From the NCBI GenBank assembly GCA_035541875.1, contig DATKML010000015.1:124001-188000 (forward strand): a DNA stretch of 64,000 nucleotides. Reading direction: 5' to 3'. Within the stretch, counting starts at the first letter, position 1. The number at the start of each line of letters is the position of its first letter. The translations under genes were made by a program, and so were the position numbers. Below are positions 61,758 through 64,000 of this stretch, piece after piece. Origin of the DNA: JAJPHI01 sp035541875. GTDB taxonomy: Bacteria; Desulfobacterota; Binatia; Binatales; Binataceae. The notes beneath the pieces were generated by a model that saw only the letters and a list, made by a program, of their open reading frames with translations, ran no database searches and had not been told where the DNA came from.

Positions 61758-63134
61758 ATGGATCGGAGAACTTCCCTGCACACGATTAAGGGGCTGATAC
61801 TCGCGGCACTGCTGTTGATTGCTCCCGGTATCGTATTAGCGCAAAACGCAAGCAGCCCGGCGGCTCCAGCAACGGCCGCGCCCACTGCGGCCGCAGCCCC
61901 GGCACAACCGCCAGCCGCTGCTGCACCCAATACGATTCCCGTCGGCACGATCATCACGACTCAGAACTGGCGTCAGTACAGCGACTTCATGCCCGAGGGG
62001 ATGGCCAAGCTTTTTGGCGGTGAATTCTCCCTCAAGGTTCCCGACAGCGTGCAGATGGAAATCGGCCCGACCGAAGTTCATCCGTTGCCGAAGCCTTATG
62101 TCGAAGCGACCGAGAAATATTCCGGCCAGGTGAGGGTTGTCGAGTTGCCCGACGGCGGACTCAACCTGCAGGGCTATCAGGCCGGCCAGCCGTTTCCGAA
62201 TCCGGCGGACCCACATAAAGGATGGAAGATTCTCGCGAATCTCTGGTATCGCTATATCCCTTATATAGCGGTGGATACACGCGATGCGGGCTGCGTCGTC
62301 GACGGGAGCGGCTCGGTCAACTGCAAGCACGTAACGATCGTCCGCCGACAGATGGCCTATATCACCGAGCCGGGTGTGCCCCCCAAGACGCCGGGCTCGG
62401 GAGACAAGTTCTTCAGTCAGTGGCTGATGGTGACCGAGCCGGAACAGAGTCGCTACACCGCGACTCTGACCGTCTCTTATGAAGACCTCACGCGACCCGA
62501 GGATGCGTATATCTTCCTGCCCTCGATGCGCCGTTATCAGCCGATCTCGACGTTGGCGCGCTGCAGTCCCAACCAGGGCACCGATTCGACCTTCGAAGAG
62601 TATCGCGCCGGCTTCGACTCGAATATGACCGAGGTTGCCGCGGATTTCGTCGGAGCGAAAAAGATCATCGCTCTCTTGCCGACCACGATGCCGGCGGGAC
62701 AATTCCCCGCCGATTTTGAGATGCCCCTCGGATGGCCCAAACCGTCTTGGGGTAAGTGGCAGGTGCGCGACGTCAATGTACTCAACGTCACCAAGCTGCC
62801 GTCTCACGCCAAGGGCTACTGTTACGGCAAGCGCGCGATGTATATCGACGCGGCCAACTCAGCCCCGCTATGGGAGGACCTGTACGACAACCAAATGAAG
62901 CTCTGGCGCCTCTACGGATTGTTCATGCATCCGGTGGAGGTTCCGAACATGGGTATCGTCGATACGACCGGCGCAGTTGTCTACGCCTTCTGGGATGTAC
63001 AGAACAATCACAGCACCTTTTTTATCGACCCGTCGGAGGGCAGTCCGATGTACGTCAATGAGCAGGTGCCGAAGGATTATCTCGATCTCTCCCGCTATAC
63101 TGAGCCATCAGGTCTCAACCTGATCATGCGTTAA
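61758..63134 (+). CDS. DUF1329 protein, exported, first of a tandem pair
   Basis: A 458-residue exported protein of the DUF1329 family, lipoprotein-localisation-like beta-sheet proteins of unknown function. A signal peptide covers about residues 1-29 (AALLLIAPGIVLA). An Ala/Pro-rich linker follows to about residue 60. The DUF1329 domain has GTIITTQNWRQYSDFMPEGM, YVEATEKYSGQV, GWKILANLWYRYIP and LTVSYEDLTRPEDAYIFLPSMRR. These proteins often accompany RND/MMPL-type transporters, none of which is visible here. A paralogue follows 26 bases later. Confidence 0.9.
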   Translation: MDRRTSLHTIKGLILAALLLIAPGIVLAQNASSPAAPATAAPTAAAAPAQPPAAAAPNTIPVGTIITTQNWRQYSDFMPEGMAKLFGGEFSLKVPDSVQMEIGPTEVHPLPKPYVEATEKYSGQVRVVELPDGGLNLQGYQAGQPFPNPADPHKGWKILANLWYRYIPYIAVDTRDAGCVVDGSGSVNCKHVTIVRRQMAYITEPGVPPKTPGSGDKFFSQWLMVTEPEQSRYTATLTVSYEDLTRPEDAYIFLPSMRRYQPISTLARCSPNQGTDSTFEEYRAGFDSNMTEVAADFVGAKKIIALLPTTMPAGQFPADFEMPLGWPKPSWGKWQVRDVNVLNVTKLPSHAKGYCYGKRAMYIDAANSAPLWEDLYDNQMKLWRLYGLFMHPVEVPNMGIVDTTGAVVYAFWDVQNNHSTFFIDPSEGSPMYVNEQVPKDYLDLSRYTEPSGLNLIMR

Positions 63135-63160
63135 GCGATATCGAAAGGTTCCGGCGGTTG

Positions 63161-64000
63161 ATGAAGATGCGGAAACTCAAGTACCTGAGTGCGATTGGCG
63201 CGGCGATGCTGTTGTCCGTCGGTGCTGGACGGGCCATCGCGGCCGAAACCCCTGCCGGAACTGCGTCACCGTCCGCAAATCCGCAGGCACAATCGATCGC
63301 ACCCGGGACCGAGATTTCGATCCGGAATTGGCGCCATTTCAAGCGTTTTATGCCCGAAGGGATGGTCGAGCTGTTTCGCCAGCGCAATCTCTTCAAGATT
63401 TCCGATGACGTCAAAATCGATGTCGGACCAACACTGATCCGCCCGCTTCCCAAGAACTACGTCGAAGCGACCGAGAAATATGCATCGCAGATCAAGCTCG
63501 TCGAGCTACCTGCCGGCGGCCTTTCCCTGAGTGGCTATCAAGGGGGACGACCCTTTCCAAATCCGCAGGAGCCGCACAAAGGATGGAAGATTCTTGCCAA
63601 TTTCTGGTACCGCTACCTGCCCCATCTGATCGTCGATACCTACCAGACCGGATGTATTCAAAGCGGAATCGGCGGCACCGGATGCGTTGCGAACGAAATC
63701 GTCTATCGGCAACTTGCCTTTAACACCGACCCCGGAATTCCCGCGACGACTCCCGGCAGCGAAGACAAGTTCTATACGCGATGGTCCACGAAGCTTGAGC
63801 CCGAGCAGGAGAAGTACAAGACCACCCTGACGATCTCCTACCGCGACTTGGCGAAGCCGGAAGAGACTTTCGAATTCGTCCCGTCAATGCGACGGACCGT
63901 GCCGGTTGCCGCAGGCAGTCGATGCGCTCAGAACGGGAACCTCGACACCACCGAAGAAGACTCGCGCTTCGGTTTCGCGTCCAATCTGACCCAACTGAAA
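63161..64000 (+). CDS. DUF1329 protein, second of a tandem pair (cut by window end)
   Basis: An exported DUF1329 protein whose C-terminus lies beyond the window. It starts with a signal peptide (basic MKMRKLKYLS, then a hydrophobic segment, cleavage near IAA). The domain copies the first gene's order: GTEISIRNWRHFKRFMPEGM, YVEATEKYASQIKLVELP, GWKILANFWYRYLPH and LTISYRDLAKPEETFEFVPSMRR. The two genes are clearly paralogues from a local duplication that has diverged. ATG 63161 is the first codon with the expected start; a weak site precedes it. Confidence 0.88.
   Translation, partial: MKMRKLKYLSAIGAAMLLSVGAGRAIAAETPAGTASPSANPQAQSIAPGTEISIRNWRHFKRFMPEGMVELFRQRNLFKISDDVKIDVGPTLIRPLPKNYVEATEKYASQIKLVELPAGGLSLSGYQGGRPFPNPQEPHKGWKILANFWYRYLPHLIVDTYQTGCIQSGIGGTGCVANEIVYRQLAFNTDPGIPATTPGSEDKFYTRWSTKLEPEQEKYKTTLTISYRDLAKPEETFEFVPSMRRTVPVAAGSRCAQNGNLDTTEEDSRFGFASNLTQLK

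Noticed and set aside
1..64000. CRISPR arrays, tRNA or rRNA genes, prophage or intact insertion sequences.
   Set aside because: No regularly spaced repeats, cloverleaf-like segments, rRNA-like sequence, transposase or phage structural genes were seen.

Overview
The window is gene-dense, GC-rich DNA from a Gram-negative bacterium. It encodes lipoproteins, a bactofilin, a probable outer-membrane beta-barrel, a Tat-exported protein and a class II (B12-dependent) ribonucleotide reductase. Several families typical of uncultured soil lineages occur together: acyl-CoA dehydrogenase with short-chain dehydrogenases, a deazaflavin(F420)-type nitroreductase, an alkyl-DHAP-synthase-like flavoprotein, a haloalkane dehalogenase, DUF169, and two tandem DUF1329 proteins. 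This suggests a deltaproteobacterium-like lineage such as Binatota (Desulfobacterota_B). That placement is an inference from gene content only. I found no tRNA, rRNA, CRISPR array, prophage or intact insertion sequence.

Left part (1-23.6 kb). A partial amidase diverges from nth. A 3-hydroxyisobutyrate-dehydrogenase-like enzyme and a barrel-like secreted protein follow. Next is a tightly coupled MoxR module: membrane protein, MoxR ATPase, DUF58, BatA-like protein and a double-VWA protein. After an aminotransferase come a small excisionase-type DNA-binding protein, DUF72, an unknown protein, bactofilin, a minus-strand SDR-SDR-acyl-CoA dehydrogenase operon, and a plus-strand DsbA/FrnE-TusA-flavin-binding run. 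An ATP-grasp / alpha-E / transglutaminase cluster, the usual companions of the Anbu peptidase, then overlaps tail-to-tail with a beta-carbonic anhydrase.

Middle (23.6-42.3 kb). A SIR2-like gene is broken by one in-frame stop and one single-base frameshift. It sits next to nrdJ. DUF721, DUF1800 and DUF1501 genes follow. The most unusual locus is at 32.5-37.3 kb: LuxE-like acyl-protein synthetase, LuxC-like acyl reductase, class-III aminotransferase and a sensor kinase, all with overlapping stops and starts. There is no luciferase, and the set looks like a carboxylate-to-aldehyde-to-amine route. Next is an ArsR regulator whose start lies in a 22-bp dyad. It precedes a fused four-cluster ferredoxin/NrfD subunit and a molybdopterin oxidoreductase, neither of which has a Tat signal.

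Right part (42.3-64 kb). A macro-domain protein diverges from a peptide-type ABC system (binding protein and two permeases, no ATPases nearby). Then come the F420-type reductase, the FAD enzyme, the dehalogenase with an enoyl-CoA hydratase, a hairpin between convergent genes, a D-2-hydroxyacid dehydrogenase and a PDZ protein. A close-packed mfd - parvulin lipoprotein - pdxA - uvrA run places both transcription-coupled repair genes together. DUF169 and two consecutive DUF1329 genes, the second cut by the window edge, end the window.
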